Source: Erythrobacter sp. SD-21
GTDB taxonomy: Bacteria > Pseudomonadota > Alphaproteobacteria > Sphingomonadales > Sphingomonadaceae
Reading direction: 5' to 3'
DNA length: 64,000 bases
Assembly (NCBI RefSeq): GCF_000181515.1
Contig: NZ_ABCG01000003.1
Location: 186,001-250,000 of the forward strand
Part shown: positions 26,901-35,665 of the stretch, piece by piece
Layout: each line of letters starts with the position of its first letter
Position numbering within the stretch: position 1 is the stretch's first letter
Translations under genes and position numbers: made by a program
Notes under the pieces: generated by a model
Databases searched by the model: none
Seen by the model: the letters and a program-made list of their open reading frames with translations, nothing else
Told to the model about the DNA's origin: nothing

Positions 26901-27353
26901 ATGACCCGGCCCAATTCCCCCGATGGCGTACTTGACGGCGACACGCATCTCTACGCGGTGCGCGCCTATTACGAAGACACCGATCTTTCGGGAATCGTCT
27001 ATCATGCCAATTACTTGCGCTGGTTCGAGCGCGCGCGGTCGGACCTGTTGCGCCGGCTCGATATCGACCAGCGCGCGGCAATCGAGGCGGGCGAGGGGGC
27101 CTACGCCTTGTCCGAGGTCAATTTGAAGTACCTGCGCCCCGCAAAACTCGACGACGACATCCTGATCGAGACGCGCTGCACCGAACTGAAGTCCGCCTCC
27201 TGCCGGATGCACCAGAAGGCTTTCCGGGGCGAAGAATTGCTTGCCGAGGCACATTTGCGCGTCGGTTTCGTTTCACCCAACGGCCGGCCCATCCGCCAGC
27301 CGGAAGAATGGCGCGCGGCCTTCGCGCGCTTCGTCAATCCGAGCGGAGAGTGA
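26901..27353 (+). CDS. ybgC: Tol-Pal associated acyl-CoA thioesterase
   Basis: The protein has 150 residues with the hot-dog fold. The signature YYEDTDLSGIVYHANYLRWFERAR contains the catalytic Asp. YbgC homologues hydrolyse short acyl-CoAs and are the first gene of tol-pal clusters. It ends at TGATG where tolQ starts. Confidence 0.93.
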   Translation: MTRPNSPDGVLDGDTHLYAVRAYYEDTDLSGIVYHANYLRWFERARSDLLRRLDIDQRAAIEAGEGAYALSEVNLKYLRPAKLDDDILIETRCTELKSASCRMHQKAFRGEELLAEAHLRVGFVSPNGRPIRQPEEWRAAFARFVNPSGE

Positions 27354-28051
27354 TGAACCACCTGTCCCTTATTGCTGTTGGCGCCCCGACGCGCCTCGAT
27401 CCGGTCCAGCTTTTCCTCGACGCCGATATCGTCGTCCAGGCGGTCATGGCGGGTCTTATTCTTGCCAGTATCTGGGTATGGGCGATCATCGTGTCTTTCA
27501 GCCTGCGCATGAACAAGCTGAAGAGTGTCCAGCGCAATTACGAAACCGAGTTCTGGCAGGCCGATCAGTTCGACCGCTTCATGGCGGAACGGGGCAATCG
27601 CGACATCCCTTCTGCCCGTGTGGCGCAGGCCGGCGTGGCCGAATGGCGCCGCTCGACCAAGGGCGAAGTGCGGGATCGTGAGGCCCTGCGCGGACGGATC
27701 GCCACCGCGATGGACAGCCAGATTGCGCAAGAGGCCGACGATGTGGCCGAGCGCCTGAACTTCCTTGCCACGGTCGGCGCGGTCGCGCCCTTCGTCGGCC
27801 TTTTCGGCACGGTCTGGGGCATCATGAACAGCTTCTTCCAGATCGGCGCGCAGGAAAGCTCCTCGCTTGCGGTTGTCGCGCCGGGCATCTCCGAGGCGCT
27901 GTTCGCCACCGCCATCGGCCTGTTCGCCGCCATCCCGGCGGTGATCGCCTACAACCGCTTCAGCCATACGGTCGAACGCTTCGAGAGCCGTCTGCACCGC
28001 TTCGCCGACAAGCTGCACGCCAGCTTCAGCCGCCAGCTGGAGCAGCGCTGA
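27353..28051 (+). CDS. tolQ: Tol-Pal system proton channel subunit TolQ
   Basis: The start at 27353 overlaps the ybgC stop. The protein has 232 residues with three transmembrane helices and the MotA/TolQ/ExbB core, seen in LNFLATVGAVAPFVGLFGTVWGI. TolQ with TolR uses proton motive force to move TolA, so that the outer membrane constricts at division. The next gene is tolR. Confidence 0.96.
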   Translation: MNHLSLIAVGAPTRLDPVQLFLDADIVVQAVMAGLILASIWVWAIIVSFSLRMNKLKSVQRNYETEFWQADQFDRFMAERGNRDIPSARVAQAGVAEWRRSTKGEVRDREALRGRIATAMDSQIAQEADDVAERLNFLATVGAVAPFVGLFGTVWGIMNSFFQIGAQESSSLAVVAPGISEALFATAIGLFAAIPAVIAYNRFSHTVERFESRLHRFADKLHASFSRQLEQR

Positions 28052-28052
28052 G

Positions 28053-28532
28053 ATGGGCATGGCGCTCGCCTCTGGCAAAGGCACGCGCCGCCGTCGCGGG
28101 CGCGGCGGCCGGCGGCCCATGGCCGAAATCAACGTCACGCCTTTCGTCGACGTTATGCTGGTGCTGCTGATCATTTTCATGGTCACCGCGCCGCTGCTGA
28201 CCGCAGGCGTGCCGATCCAGTTGCCCGACAGCCGCGCCAACGCGCTGCCGCAGGAACAGCAGCAGGTGTCGATCAGCATCGACAGCGAAGGTTTCGTCTA
28301 TATCGACGATACGCAGGTCGCTGTTGGCGGACTGCCGCAGGCGCTCGAAGGCATCCCCCGCACCGGCGAAGGTCCGGACATCACCCTGCGCGCCGACCGC
28401 AGCCTCGACTACGGGCGCGTGATGGCGGTGATGGGCGAACTCAACCGCGCCGGCCTCAACCGCATTTCGCTAGTGACGAACGGAGGCCAGTCGAGCCCAC
28501 CGGTCAACACCGGTTCAGCATCCGAGGAATAG
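28053..28532 (+). CDS. tolR: Tol-Pal system protein TolR
   Basis: The protein has 159 residues. The N-terminus is basic (GTRRRRGRGG), followed by MAEINVTPFVDVMLVLLIIF, in which the single transmembrane Asp carries protons. The rest is periplasmic. It starts two bases after tolQ. Confidence 0.95.
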   Translation: MGMALASGKGTRRRRGRGGRRPMAEINVTPFVDVMLVLLIIFMVTAPLLTAGVPIQLPDSRANALPQEQQQVSISIDSEGFVYIDDTQVAVGGLPQALEGIPRTGEGPDITLRADRSLDYGRVMAVMGELNRAGLNRISLVTNGGQSSPPVNTGSASEE

Positions 28533-28541
28533 CCGGAGACA

Positions 28542-29336
28542 ATGGAGAGGACAGGCATCAGGGCAGAGGAGCGCACGGGACTGATCGTCGCCGTGGCACT
28601 GCACCTTGCGCTTCTTGCCGCCCTCGTCATCCAGGCCCTGTTCGAAGCGCCGGCCGTGCCCCCGGTCGAGCGTATGACGGTCAGCCTTGCCGAAGACGTC
28701 GGCCTTGAGGCGACCGCGCCCGATCCGGTCCCCGAAAGCCGCGCCGCCATCGCGCCGAACCTTTCGGATGCGCCTGCCCCCGCACCCGAAATCCTCGAAG
28801 CGCCGAGCGAACCGGTGGTCCAACGCCCGACACCGCGGGTGCAGTCGCCCGTTCCCTCGCCTGCGCGGACCAGCACGCCGCGCCGCGAAACGCCGCGCGA
28901 GACGACCCGCCCCAAGCCGAGCGAGCGCGGTGGCGGTTCGCGCATCGGCAGCGATTTCCTTGCTGGCGGCGGCGACAGCACGACAACCAACGAGACGCGC
29001 GCGCCGGCATCCAAGATCGGGGCGAGCACCAAGGCCTCGCTGTTCCAGGCGGTCGGCCGCCAACTTCGCCCGCACTGGCGCCCGGTGGACGGTGCGGATC
29101 GCGAGCTGCTCGTCTCGCAGGTTCGCTTCCGTCTGAATCCCGACGGCAGCCTTGCCGGCGCCCCCCAATTGCGCGGGCAGCGCGGCATCACCGATGCCAA
29201 TCGCGCCCAGGCATCCCGCCACGCGGAAAACGCAATCCGCGCGGTCCAACTCGCAGCCCCTTTCGACCTGCCCGAAGAATATTACGAGGCGTGGAAGGTG
29301 GTCACGGTAGATTTCGACTGGAAGCTATCCCAATGA
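28542..29336 (+). CDS. tolA: Cell envelope protein TolA (short form)
   Basis: The protein has 264 residues. One N-terminal transmembrane helix (GLIVAVALHLALLAALVIQAL) anchors it in the inner membrane. A long Pro/Ala/Arg-rich segment follows, and a C-terminal globular domain (LRPHWRPVDGADRELLVSQV) is TonB/TolA-like. It is much shorter than E. coli TolA because it lacks the long helical domain II. The identification relies on its place between tolR and tolB. Confidence 0.88.
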   Translation: MERTGIRAEERTGLIVAVALHLALLAALVIQALFEAPAVPPVERMTVSLAEDVGLEATAPDPVPESRAAIAPNLSDAPAPAPEILEAPSEPVVQRPTPRVQSPVPSPARTSTPRRETPRETTRPKPSERGGGSRIGSDFLAGGGDSTTTNETRAPASKIGASTKASLFQAVGRQLRPHWRPVDGADRELLVSQVRFRLNPDGSLAGAPQLRGQRGITDANRAQASRHAENAIRAVQLAAPFDLPEEYYEAWKVVTVDFDWKLSQ

Positions 29337-30715
29337 AGAAATTGATTTTTACGACCCTCGCCCTCATCGCCAGCCCGCTGGCGGCGCAGAACCAGGATCT
29401 CGGCGAGCCGATCGCGGAAGGCCAGGACGTCGAGACCATCGAAGAGGAAGAAGGCCTGTCGGGCTCCGTCAGCTTCGAGGGCAATCTCGACGATCTCGGC
29501 ATCGCCATTCCCGCCTTCGCGACCGACCGCAATGTCGCTACCCCGGCGAACGCCAGCGGCACCGAGGCGCTGGGTCTCGAAATGGCGCGGGTGATCACCG
29601 CGAACCTGCGCAACAACGGGTTGTTCAAGCCGGCCGGTCCGGATTCGCTGCCCCGTCCCGAATTCGCCAATATCACCTCGCCCGTCTGGGGCACCTGGAG
29701 CGTGCGCGGGGCGGAAATGCTGGTCCACGGCTATGTTCGCGCGCGCAGCGACGACCGGCTGACGGTCGGCTGCTATCTCTACGACATGGCGCTGCAGCAG
29801 CGGCTCGTGGCGGAAGGCTGGGTGGTTTCGCCCGCCGACTGGCGCCGCGCAGCGCACAAGTGCTCGGACCTCATCTACTCGCGCCTCACCGGCGAAAGCC
29901 CGTTCTTCGACAGCCGCATCGCCTACATTGCCGAAACCGGCCCCAAGGATAACCGCGTCAAGCGCCTCGCCATCATGGACAGCGACGGCGCGAACCATCG
30001 CTTCATCACCACGGGCCGCTCGACTGCGCTCACCCCGCGCTATTCGCCCGATTACAAGCGGCTGGTTTATCTCAGCTATGTCGACGGCAATCCGCGCATT
30101 TACGTCTACGACATCGGCACCGGCAGTCAGACGCTGGTCACGCAGAGCGATAACCCGACCTTCGCCCCGCGCTGGAGCCCCGATGGCCGCTGGATACTCT
30201 ATTCGATGGCGGTGGGCGGCAATACCGACATCTACCGCGTCTCGGCGCAAGGTGGCCGTAGCGAGCGATTGACCGACACGCCCGGCATCGACATCGGCGG
30301 CTCTTATTCGCCCGATGGCCGCCGGATCGTGTTCGAAAGCGACCGTTCGGGCGCGCAGCAGTGCTACGTGATGGATGCCGACGGTTCCAACCAGCGCCGC
30401 ATCAGCTTCGGCGGGTCGCGCTGCGCGACGCCCGAATGGAGTCCGCGCGGCGACCAGATCGCCTTTACCAACGCCAGCAGCTTCAACATTTCGGTCATGA
30501 GCCCATCGGGCGGGAATGTCCGCACGCTGACGCGCGGTTGGCAGGACGAGGCGCCTACCTGGGCGCCGAACGGGCGCATCATCCAGTTCTTCCGCACCGA
30601 GCGGAACAGCGGCAAGACCTCGCTTTGGCAGGTGGACCTCACCGGCGAGAACGAACGCAGCCTGCCCACGCCGGTCGATGCCTCCGATCCGGCTTGGGGA
30701 CCGATCCTGCCGTAA
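29333..30715 (+). CDS. tolB: Tol-Pal system periplasmic protein TolB
   Basis: The start at 29333 overlaps the tolA stop (ATGA). The protein has 460 residues. A signal peptide (ALIASPLAAQ) is followed by the N-terminal TolB domain and a six-bladed beta-propeller with repeated RWSPDG/YSPDGRRIVF-type motifs. TolB binds Pal and TolA in the periplasm. Confidence 0.96.
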   Translation: MKKLIFTTLALIASPLAAQNQDLGEPIAEGQDVETIEEEEGLSGSVSFEGNLDDLGIAIPAFATDRNVATPANASGTEALGLEMARVITANLRNNGLFKPAGPDSLPRPEFANITSPVWGTWSVRGAEMLVHGYVRARSDDRLTVGCYLYDMALQQRLVAEGWVVSPADWRRAAHKCSDLIYSRLTGESPFFDSRIAYIAETGPKDNRVKRLAIMDSDGANHRFITTGRSTALTPRYSPDYKRLVYLSYVDGNPRIYVYDIGTGSQTLVTQSDNPTFAPRWSPDGRWILYSMAVGGNTDIYRVSAQGGRSERLTDTPGIDIGGSYSPDGRRIVFESDRSGAQQCYVMDADGSNQRRISFGGSRCATPEWSPRGDQIAFTNASSFNISVMSPSGGNVRTLTRGWQDEAPTWAPNGRIIQFFRTERNSGKTSLWQVDLTGENERSLPTPVDASDPAWGPILP

Positions 30716-30794
30716 GATCATTCCTTTATCCATGGGGACGGATAAAAACCGGGGGCCAAAAGAGTTCCACCGCTGTTTAAAAGGGGACAGCACT

Positions 30795-31310
30795 ATGAAT
30801 AACCGTATTGCCACCACTGTGATGCTTACTTCAGCGCTCGCGCTGGCGGCCTGCCAGAAGAAGGCACCTGAAGAAATCCCGCCGCCGCCAATCGAAACAC
30901 CGACCCCGGCACCGGCACCGACGACACCCGCCGGCCCCTCGGTCGGCAGCATGGAGCACTTCATGCAGGCCGTGGGCCAAGCGAACACGGTCGTCTATTT
31001 CGACACCGATCGTTACAACATCGATGCCGAGGATAGCGCCAAGCTACAGACGCAGGCGCAATACTTCAGCCAGTATCCGAATGTGAACTTCACCATCGAA
31101 GGCCATGCCGACGAGCGCGGTACGCGCGAATACAACCTCGCGCTGGGTGAGCGCCGTGCCAATGCGGCGAAGAACTACCTCGTGTCGCTGGGCATTCCGG
31201 CCAGCCGCATCCGGACCATCAGCTACGGGAAGGAACGTCCGGTGGCTCTCGGCTCGAACGAGGCGGCCTGGGCGCAGAACCGCCGCGCGGCGACCGTGAC
31301 GATCAACTGA
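30795..31310 (+). CDS. pal: Peptidoglycan-associated lipoprotein Pal
   Basis: The protein has 171 residues. It has a signal peptide with lipobox ALAAC, a Pro-rich linker (EIPPPPIETPTPAPAP), and an OmpA-type domain with EGHADERGTREYNLALGERR, the diaminopimelate-binding loop. Pal anchors the outer membrane to peptidoglycan. It is the last gene of the tol-pal unit and is followed by a strong terminator. Confidence 0.97.
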   Translation: MNNRIATTVMLTSALALAACQKKAPEEIPPPPIETPTPAPAPTTPAGPSVGSMEHFMQAVGQANTVVYFDTDRYNIDAEDSAKLQTQAQYFSQYPNVNFTIEGHADERGTREYNLALGERRANAAKNYLVSLGIPASRIRTISYGKERPVALGSNEAAWAQNRRAATVTIN

Positions 31311-31333
31311 TTGCTCACCGCAATCCGACCAAG

Positions 31334-31363
31334 AAAAAGCCCCGGTTTGCGCCGGGGCTTTTT
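31334..31363 (+). terminator. Rho-independent terminator after pal
   Basis: The sequence forms a stem GCCCCGG / CCGGGGC with a six-base loop, extended by A:T pairs, and ends in five T. It lies 24 bases after the pal stop and ends the ybgC-tol-pal transcript. Confidence 0.9.
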
Positions 31364-31385
31364 CATGTCGCCTGTCGCCGCAAGA

Positions 31386-31532
31386 TCAGCGCGCCGCGTC
31401 GAACCCGGCGAAGGGCACCTGCGCCGCGTGGTGCGCGCCGGAAGCCTCGATATTGCCGAAGGTTGCCGCCAGCGCGAGGGCAGCCATGCTCAGCACGGCG
31501 AGAGTGGCGGAGAGGGTCAATTGCTTGCTCAT
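31386..31532 (-). CDS. Small membrane or exported peptide
   Basis: The protein has 48 residues. The N-terminus looks like a signal peptide or a single transmembrane helix (LTLSATLAVLSMAALALAA), followed by a short polar tail with HHAAQ. I use the ATG at 31532; a longer frame begins at 31574. No family is recognised. It lies just past the pal terminator on the other strand. Confidence 0.5.
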   Translation of the reverse strand: MSKQLTLSATLAVLSMAALALAATFGNIEASGAHHAAQVPFAGFDAAR

Positions 31533-31681
31533 GGCTAGGCCTCTAGTCCCGAAATTCCTAAGGTTTCGTTGCATTGCAGCATTTCACATTGCAACTGGTT
31601 CCCACAGCCTTGCGAACTGCGCCAGCATCCCTAGATTGACCGCCATGCCCGCTCGACAAACGACATACCTGGCGCACGCCC

Positions 31682-32215
31682 GTGCCTAAGGCGCGCCGCT
31701 CCAACGATTGGGGGTTTCCGCGCTGGCGTGGCTATGACGAGAGCCGCGAGGCGGCGACCGTGCGCCTGTGCGATCGCCACGGCTGCGAGGAAAAGGGCGA
31801 TTGCCCCGCGCCCAAATCGCCCAACAGCCCCGAGCGCTGGTATTTTTGTCAGAAGCACGCCGCGGAGTACAATTCCAAGTGGGACTATTTCGAAGGTCTC
31901 GACAAGGCGGAGAAGGCGGCACGCGCCAAGTCGGAGCAGGCCGAGAACGCCGGCTATGCCGAGGCACAGCATTATGGCTGGGGCGGGTCGGGCGACGGAT
32001 CGCGCAGCGCCGACGAGATGCGCGCGCTGGAGGTGCTCGAACTGGATGCCGATGCCGATTTCGCCGCGGTGAAGAAGGCCTGGCGGGTCAAGGCCAAGGC
32101 GGTGCACCCGGATGTGAAGCCCGGCGACAAGGAGGCCGCCGACCTCTTCCAGAAATACCAGCTCGCCTACGAGGTGCTGAAAGCGGCCGATGAAAGGCGC
32201 GAGTGGAAGGGCTGA
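31682..32215 (+). CDS. J-domain protein with an N-terminal Cys-containing region
   Basis: The protein has 177 residues and starts at a GTG. The C-terminal third is a J domain: ALEVLELDADADF, then KAKAVHPDVKPGDKEAAD with the HPD tripeptide that stimulates DnaK. The N-terminal part has Cys and His pairs (CDRHGCEEKGDCP, CQKHA) that may bind zinc. No DnaJ G/F or zinc-finger region follows. It probably recruits Hsp70 to a particular client. Confidence 0.85.
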   Translation: MPKARRSNDWGFPRWRGYDESREAATVRLCDRHGCEEKGDCPAPKSPNSPERWYFCQKHAAEYNSKWDYFEGLDKAEKAARAKSEQAENAGYAEAQHYGWGGSGDGSRSADEMRALEVLELDADADFAAVKKAWRVKAKAVHPDVKPGDKEAADLFQKYQLAYEVLKAADERREWKG

Positions 32216-32303
32216 GCGCAATCCGTCCGCATGTATGAAACCGACATTAACCCTTTCTTCGTCGATCCCCTGCTAAACAGCAACCCGCGACCAAGGGCTA
32301 GAC

Positions 32304-32579
32304 ATGCAGACCAGAACCACCAACCGTCAGGGCAGCGATATCGTGCTCAATTGCCGCGCGCCGGTCCAGCCTGCGCAGGCTATCCTCTGCGATATTTCCG
32401 AAACCGGCTGCCGCATCGAGCTGTTCGATGGCCATGTGGACAAGGGCGCCACGATCTTCTTCGAGATCGACGAGCGAAACGAAATCGCCGGACAGATTGT
32501 GTGGGTGCGGGGCAACGAGGCGGGCGTGAAATTCATGCACAAGCTTGGCGGCGCGGTCCGTCGCGCGCTCGAACTCTAG
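32304..32579 (+). CDS. PilZ domain protein
   Basis: The protein has 91 residues. It has the beta-barrel pattern of PilZ: an N-terminal short RTTNRQGSD region, then CDISETGCRIELFDGHVDKG, then EIAGQIVWVRGNEAGVKF. The RxxxR motif of c-di-GMP binders is not clear at the N-terminus, so nucleotide binding is uncertain. It is a stand-alone domain as often seen in alphaproteobacteria. Confidence 0.8.
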   Translation: MQTRTTNRQGSDIVLNCRAPVQPAQAILCDISETGCRIELFDGHVDKGATIFFEIDERNEIAGQIVWVRGNEAGVKFMHKLGGAVRRALEL

Positions 32580-32584
32580 GACAA

Positions 32585-33367
32585 TCAGGTCGCGATCTTC
32601 GGATCGGGATTGTCGTTCCACCAAGGCACATCGCTGAACGGGCGCACATCCACTTCGTGGGTCCAGCAATTGCGCGGCTGGTGCGCGAGGTGCCAATAGG
32701 TTTCCGCCAGGGCCGCCGGATCGATGACCCCGTCCTCGCCCTTCATCGCCTTGTAGTCATCGAACCGGTCACCGAGCAGCTTGCCCAGCGTATCGGGCGC
32801 GTCGACCGAGCCGTCGACCACGACATGCGCCACGTGGACGCCCTGCGGCGCGAATTCCGCGTTGAGCGTCTGGCACAGCATCCGCCGCCCGCCCATCGCT
32901 GCTGCGTGGCCGTGCTGTCCCGCGTTTCCCCGCACCGCCGCGGTGGCGGACGTGACGAGGATGGTACCAGACCCCCGCGCCACCATGTGCGGGGTCAGGG
33001 CATGGGCCAGCCGGAAGAGGCCGAAACAGCCCAGCCGCCAGCCCAGCTCGAAGGTGCGGTGCGGCGTATTTGCCAGTCCGCGGGTCCCGATCTGCGCGCC
33101 GAGGTTGTAGAGCACCATTTCGATCGGGCCGATATCGCGTTCGGTCCGCTCGACCAGATCCTCGATCGTACCGTCGGCAGCCGCGTCGAGCAGCGTTCCC
33201 GATGCCGTGCCCCCGGCCTCTTCGATCGCGCCAACAAGGCGATGCAAACCCTGTTCGTCCGAGCGGCGGGCGAGCACGGCGTGATAGCCGCCTTGCGCAA
33301 AGCGCGCCGCAGTCTGCCCTCCTATGCCGGCACCCGCGCCGATTACCAGGAACACCTTCTGCGTCAT
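32585..33367 (-). CDS. SDR-family oxidoreductase
   Basis: The protein has 260 residues. The cofactor site reads VIGAGAGIGGQTAARF, a variant of TGxxxGIG, and is followed by SDR elements such as VLYNLGAQIG. The usual YxxxK is not clear (the region reads GQHGHAAAMGGR), so it may be a divergent, possibly non-classical SDR. It overlaps no neighbour; the ATP-grasp gene lies 10 bases upstream on the same strand. Confidence 0.8.
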   Translation of the reverse strand: MTQKVFLVIGAGAGIGGQTAARFAQGGYHAVLARRSDEQGLHRLVGAIEEAGGTASGTLLDAAADGTIEDLVERTERDIGPIEMVLYNLGAQIGTRGLANTPHRTFELGWRLGCFGLFRLAHALTPHMVARGSGTILVTSATAAVRGNAGQHGHAAAMGGRRMLCQTLNAEFAPQGVHVAHVVVDGSVDAPDTLGKLLGDRFDDYKAMKGEDGVIDPAALAETYWHLAHQPRNCWTHEVDVRPFSDVPWWNDNPDPKIAT

Positions 33368-33377
33368 ACGCGCCTCC

Positions 33378-34262
33378 TCAAATGCGCGACAGGATAGCCT
33401 TTGCGAGGCGTTTGCCCAGCCTTGGACCCTGTTCGGGATAGAGGTAAGGCTCGATCGCCTCGGCCTCCATCACCGCCAGTTCGCCCGAAGGCAGGCGCGC
33501 CATGTCAATGCGGCAATAGAGCAAATCGTCGAAGGGCAGGGCCGCCACCACGGCCTCTGCCTGCGCGAGGTCTTGGGGCGAGGGCGTATAGTCGAACTCG
33601 CTGCCGCCATAGAGCGACTGGATCCGGTATTCGCCTTCGGCCGCGCGTTTGAGAACGCCGTGGCTGAAAGCGCCATCGATGAAGACGAAGGTGTATTCGC
33701 CTTCCTCCATCACGCTCGGTAGGAAAGGCTGGATCATGCAGGGTTGCCCCATGCGCCAGCCGGTTTCGGGCAACGCGTCACGGGCAAAGCTGTGCTGGCC
33801 GAGCCCGCCGGCACCGACCTGCCGTTTGACTACGACGCGGTCCCTTTCGAAGGCATCGAGCGCGATGGCCACATCGCTACGGGTCGCGTCGTCGAACCAC
33901 AGTGTCGGGATCGTCGGGAGACCGTGGTCGGCCAGCGACTTGAGATAGCGCTTGTCCCCATTCCAGCGGACGACTTCGGGCGGATTGCAGACCGAAATGC
34001 CTGCTTCGCTCAAGGCTTCCAGCTTTGCGAGGAATTCGGGCAGGTGGTCCTGGTAGTCCCATGCGGTCCCCAGCAAGACCAGCCCAAGCCCGTCGAAGGC
34101 TTCAAACGGCGCGCGCCAGTCGATCTCGACCAGCTCCAGCCCCGCCGCTTCGAAGGCCGGACGCAGCGCGCCGACCTCGATGTCGTGCTCGAACGCGTCT
34201 CCCCGGCGCGGTCCTTCGCCGGGGAGCGTGTCCTTGCAAGCCAGAAAGCCTATGCGGTTCAG
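33378..34262 (-). CDS. ATP-grasp family enzyme with a non-ATG start
   Basis: The first ATG (34076) would remove a clearly conserved N-terminus. Reading upstream in frame gives NRIGFLACKDTLPGEG and continues without stop to a CTG at 34262. That CTG overlaps the TGA of the preceding gene and has GGAGG just upstream, so I use it (294 residues). The body shows ATP-grasp features: VVVKRQVGAGGLGQHSF, CMIQPFLPSVMEEGEYTFVF, and CRIDMARLPSGELAVMEAEAIEP near the end. Homologues resemble RimK/glutathione-synthase-type ligases. The substrate is unknown; the gene follows a Cys/Met enzyme in one unit. Confidence 0.75.
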   Translation of the reverse strand: MNRIGFLACKDTLPGEGPRRGDAFEHDIEVGALRPAFEAAGLELVEIDWRAPFEAFDGLGLVLLGTAWDYQDHLPEFLAKLEALSEAGISVCNPPEVVRWNGDKRYLKSLADHGLPTIPTLWFDDATRSDVAIALDAFERDRVVVKRQVGAGGLGQHSFARDALPETGWRMGQPCMIQPFLPSVMEEGEYTFVFIDGAFSHGVLKRAAEGEYRIQSLYGGSEFDYTPSPQDLAQAEAVVAALPFDDLLYCRIDMARLPSGELAVMEAEAIEPYLYPEQGPRLGKRLAKAILSRI

Positions 34263-35572
34263 ACCGCCTCCAGCGCCTGCTCGAAGTCGGCGATGAGGTC
34301 GTCCGCGTCTTCAATGCCGATCGAGATGCGCACGAGATTGTCCGAAATGCCCAGTTCCGCGCGGCGACCTTCGGCGACCGAGAGGTGGGTCATCGAGGCG
34401 GGGTGGCTGGCAAGCGTCTCGGTCCCGCCGAGGCTGACGGCCAGCTTGGCGATCTTCAGCGCGTCGAGGAAGCGGAAGCACTCCGCCTCGCCGCCCTTCA
34501 GCAGCAGCGAGAAGGTGGAGCCGGCGCCGAGGCAGTGACGGTCGTAGATGTCCTGCTGGCGTGCGTCCTTGATCATGCCGAGATAGCCGAGGCCTTCGAC
34601 CTTCGGGTGCTTGGCAAGGAAGTCGCAGACCTTGGTCGCGTTCTCGCCCGCGCGCTGCATGCGCAGTTCGACGGTTTCGAGGCTGCGGCAGAGCATCCAC
34701 GCCGTGTTCGGATCGCAGATACCGCCCATGGTGTTGCGCAGCATGCGGATGGCGTCGATGAAGCGCTTCTTGCCCGAGACGCTGCCCGCCACGAGGTCCG
34801 AGTGGCCGCCGACATACTTGGTCAGCGAGTAGACCACGAGGTCCGCGCCATGGTCGAGCGGGCGCTGCCACAGGGGGCCGAGGAAGGTGTTGTCGATCGC
34901 GATCGAGCACTTGTCGGGATCGAAGTGGGCGTCGCGCGCGGCCTTGACCGCTTCGATATCGACCAGCGCGTTGGTCGGGTTGCCCGGGCTTTCGAGGTAG
35001 ATCATCGGCACTTCGCCGCCCTTCTCCTCGGCCAGGGCCTTGGCCTTCACCATGACCTCGTCCAGCTGTTCGCGCGTTGCGCCGGCGGGGAAGTCGATAA
35101 AGCTCACACCGTATTTCGCCATGGTCTTGGCGATGAAGCCTTCCGAAGCGGCGTAGAGCGGACCGGAATGGACGATCACGTCACCCGCCTTGCAGGCCGC
35201 CAGCAGCAGCACGGCAATCGCGGTCATGCCGCTGGAGAAGGAGAGCGCTTCTTCCGCGCCGTCCCACACGGCGAGGCGATCTTCGAGGATCTCCTGGTTT
35301 GGCGCGTTGAAGCGCGAATAGACGAGGCCGTCCGCGCCGCCCGGACGCTTGCCGGTGATGCCTTCGAAGTGGCGCTTGCCGTCGGCGGCGCTGGGGAAAG
35401 CGAAGGTCGAGGTGAGGAAGATCGGGGCCTTGAGGCTGCCTTCCGAAAGGGTGGGGTCGAAGCCGTGACCCATCATCAGCGTGCTGGGTTTCAGCGGACG
35501 GCCGTTGATCTTGGTCACTTCGCGCTTGGGGGCCATGCGCGGGCTGGTGGGGTCGACGTCGGTATCGCTCAT
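34259..35572 (-). CDS. Cys/Met metabolism PLP-dependent enzyme
   Basis: The ATG at 35572 gives a 437-residue protein. It carries the family pattern: YSRFNAPNQEILEDRLA, GMTAIAVLL, IDNTFLGPLWQRPL, and the PLP lysine in YSLTKYVGGHSD. The family includes cystathionine gamma-synthase, methionine gamma-lyase and O-succinylhomoserine sulfhydrylase; sequence alone does not separate them here. The leader folds into a candidate pseudoknot that covers the ribosome-binding site. The end overlaps the ATP-grasp gene. Confidence 0.9.
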   Translation of the reverse strand: MSDTDVDPTSPRMAPKREVTKINGRPLKPSTLMMGHGFDPTLSEGSLKAPIFLTSTFAFPSAADGKRHFEGITGKRPGGADGLVYSRFNAPNQEILEDRLAVWDGAEEALSFSSGMTAIAVLLLAACKAGDVIVHSGPLYAASEGFIAKTMAKYGVSFIDFPAGATREQLDEVMVKAKALAEEKGGEVPMIYLESPGNPTNALVDIEAVKAARDAHFDPDKCSIAIDNTFLGPLWQRPLDHGADLVVYSLTKYVGGHSDLVAGSVSGKKRFIDAIRMLRNTMGGICDPNTAWMLCRSLETVELRMQRAGENATKVCDFLAKHPKVEGLGYLGMIKDARQQDIYDRHCLGAGSTFSLLLKGGEAECFRFLDALKIAKLAVSLGGTETLASHPASMTHLSVAEGRRAELGISDNLVRISIGIEDADDLIADFEQALEAV

Positions 35573-35583
35573 GAGGAGAGCAT

Positions 35584-35665
35584 CCTTCCTGCAAGTCCGC
35601 TCCCAGGAAGGCGGGAGCCAGTTGTTCCGCGCCCGGGGCACCCGTTCCTAACCTCCGCAGGAACG
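35584..35665 (-). promoter_or_regulatory. Candidate leader RNA: hairpin plus H-type pseudoknot over the Shine-Dalgarno
   Basis: On the minus strand a 7-bp hairpin (CGTTCCT / AGGAACG, 35665-35643) is followed by GCTCCC (35618-35613) pairing with GGGAGC (35604-35599). The loop CCTTCCT (35611-35605) is perfectly complementary to AGGAAGG (35590-35584), which is the likely Shine-Dalgarno of the Cys/Met enzyme gene. This gives a compact pseudoknot with one-base and eight-base loops. The geometry is that of translational riboswitches such as SAM-II, but the conserved bases of that class are not recognised. Confidence 0.5.

Noticed and set aside
29282-30988. A 568-residue frame opposite tolB
   Set aside because: tolB fits the operon and length; the opposite frame is a codon-bias shadow.
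32585-33367. A classical SDR active site
   Set aside because: The YxxxK motif could not be located with confidence, so it is described only as a divergent SDR.
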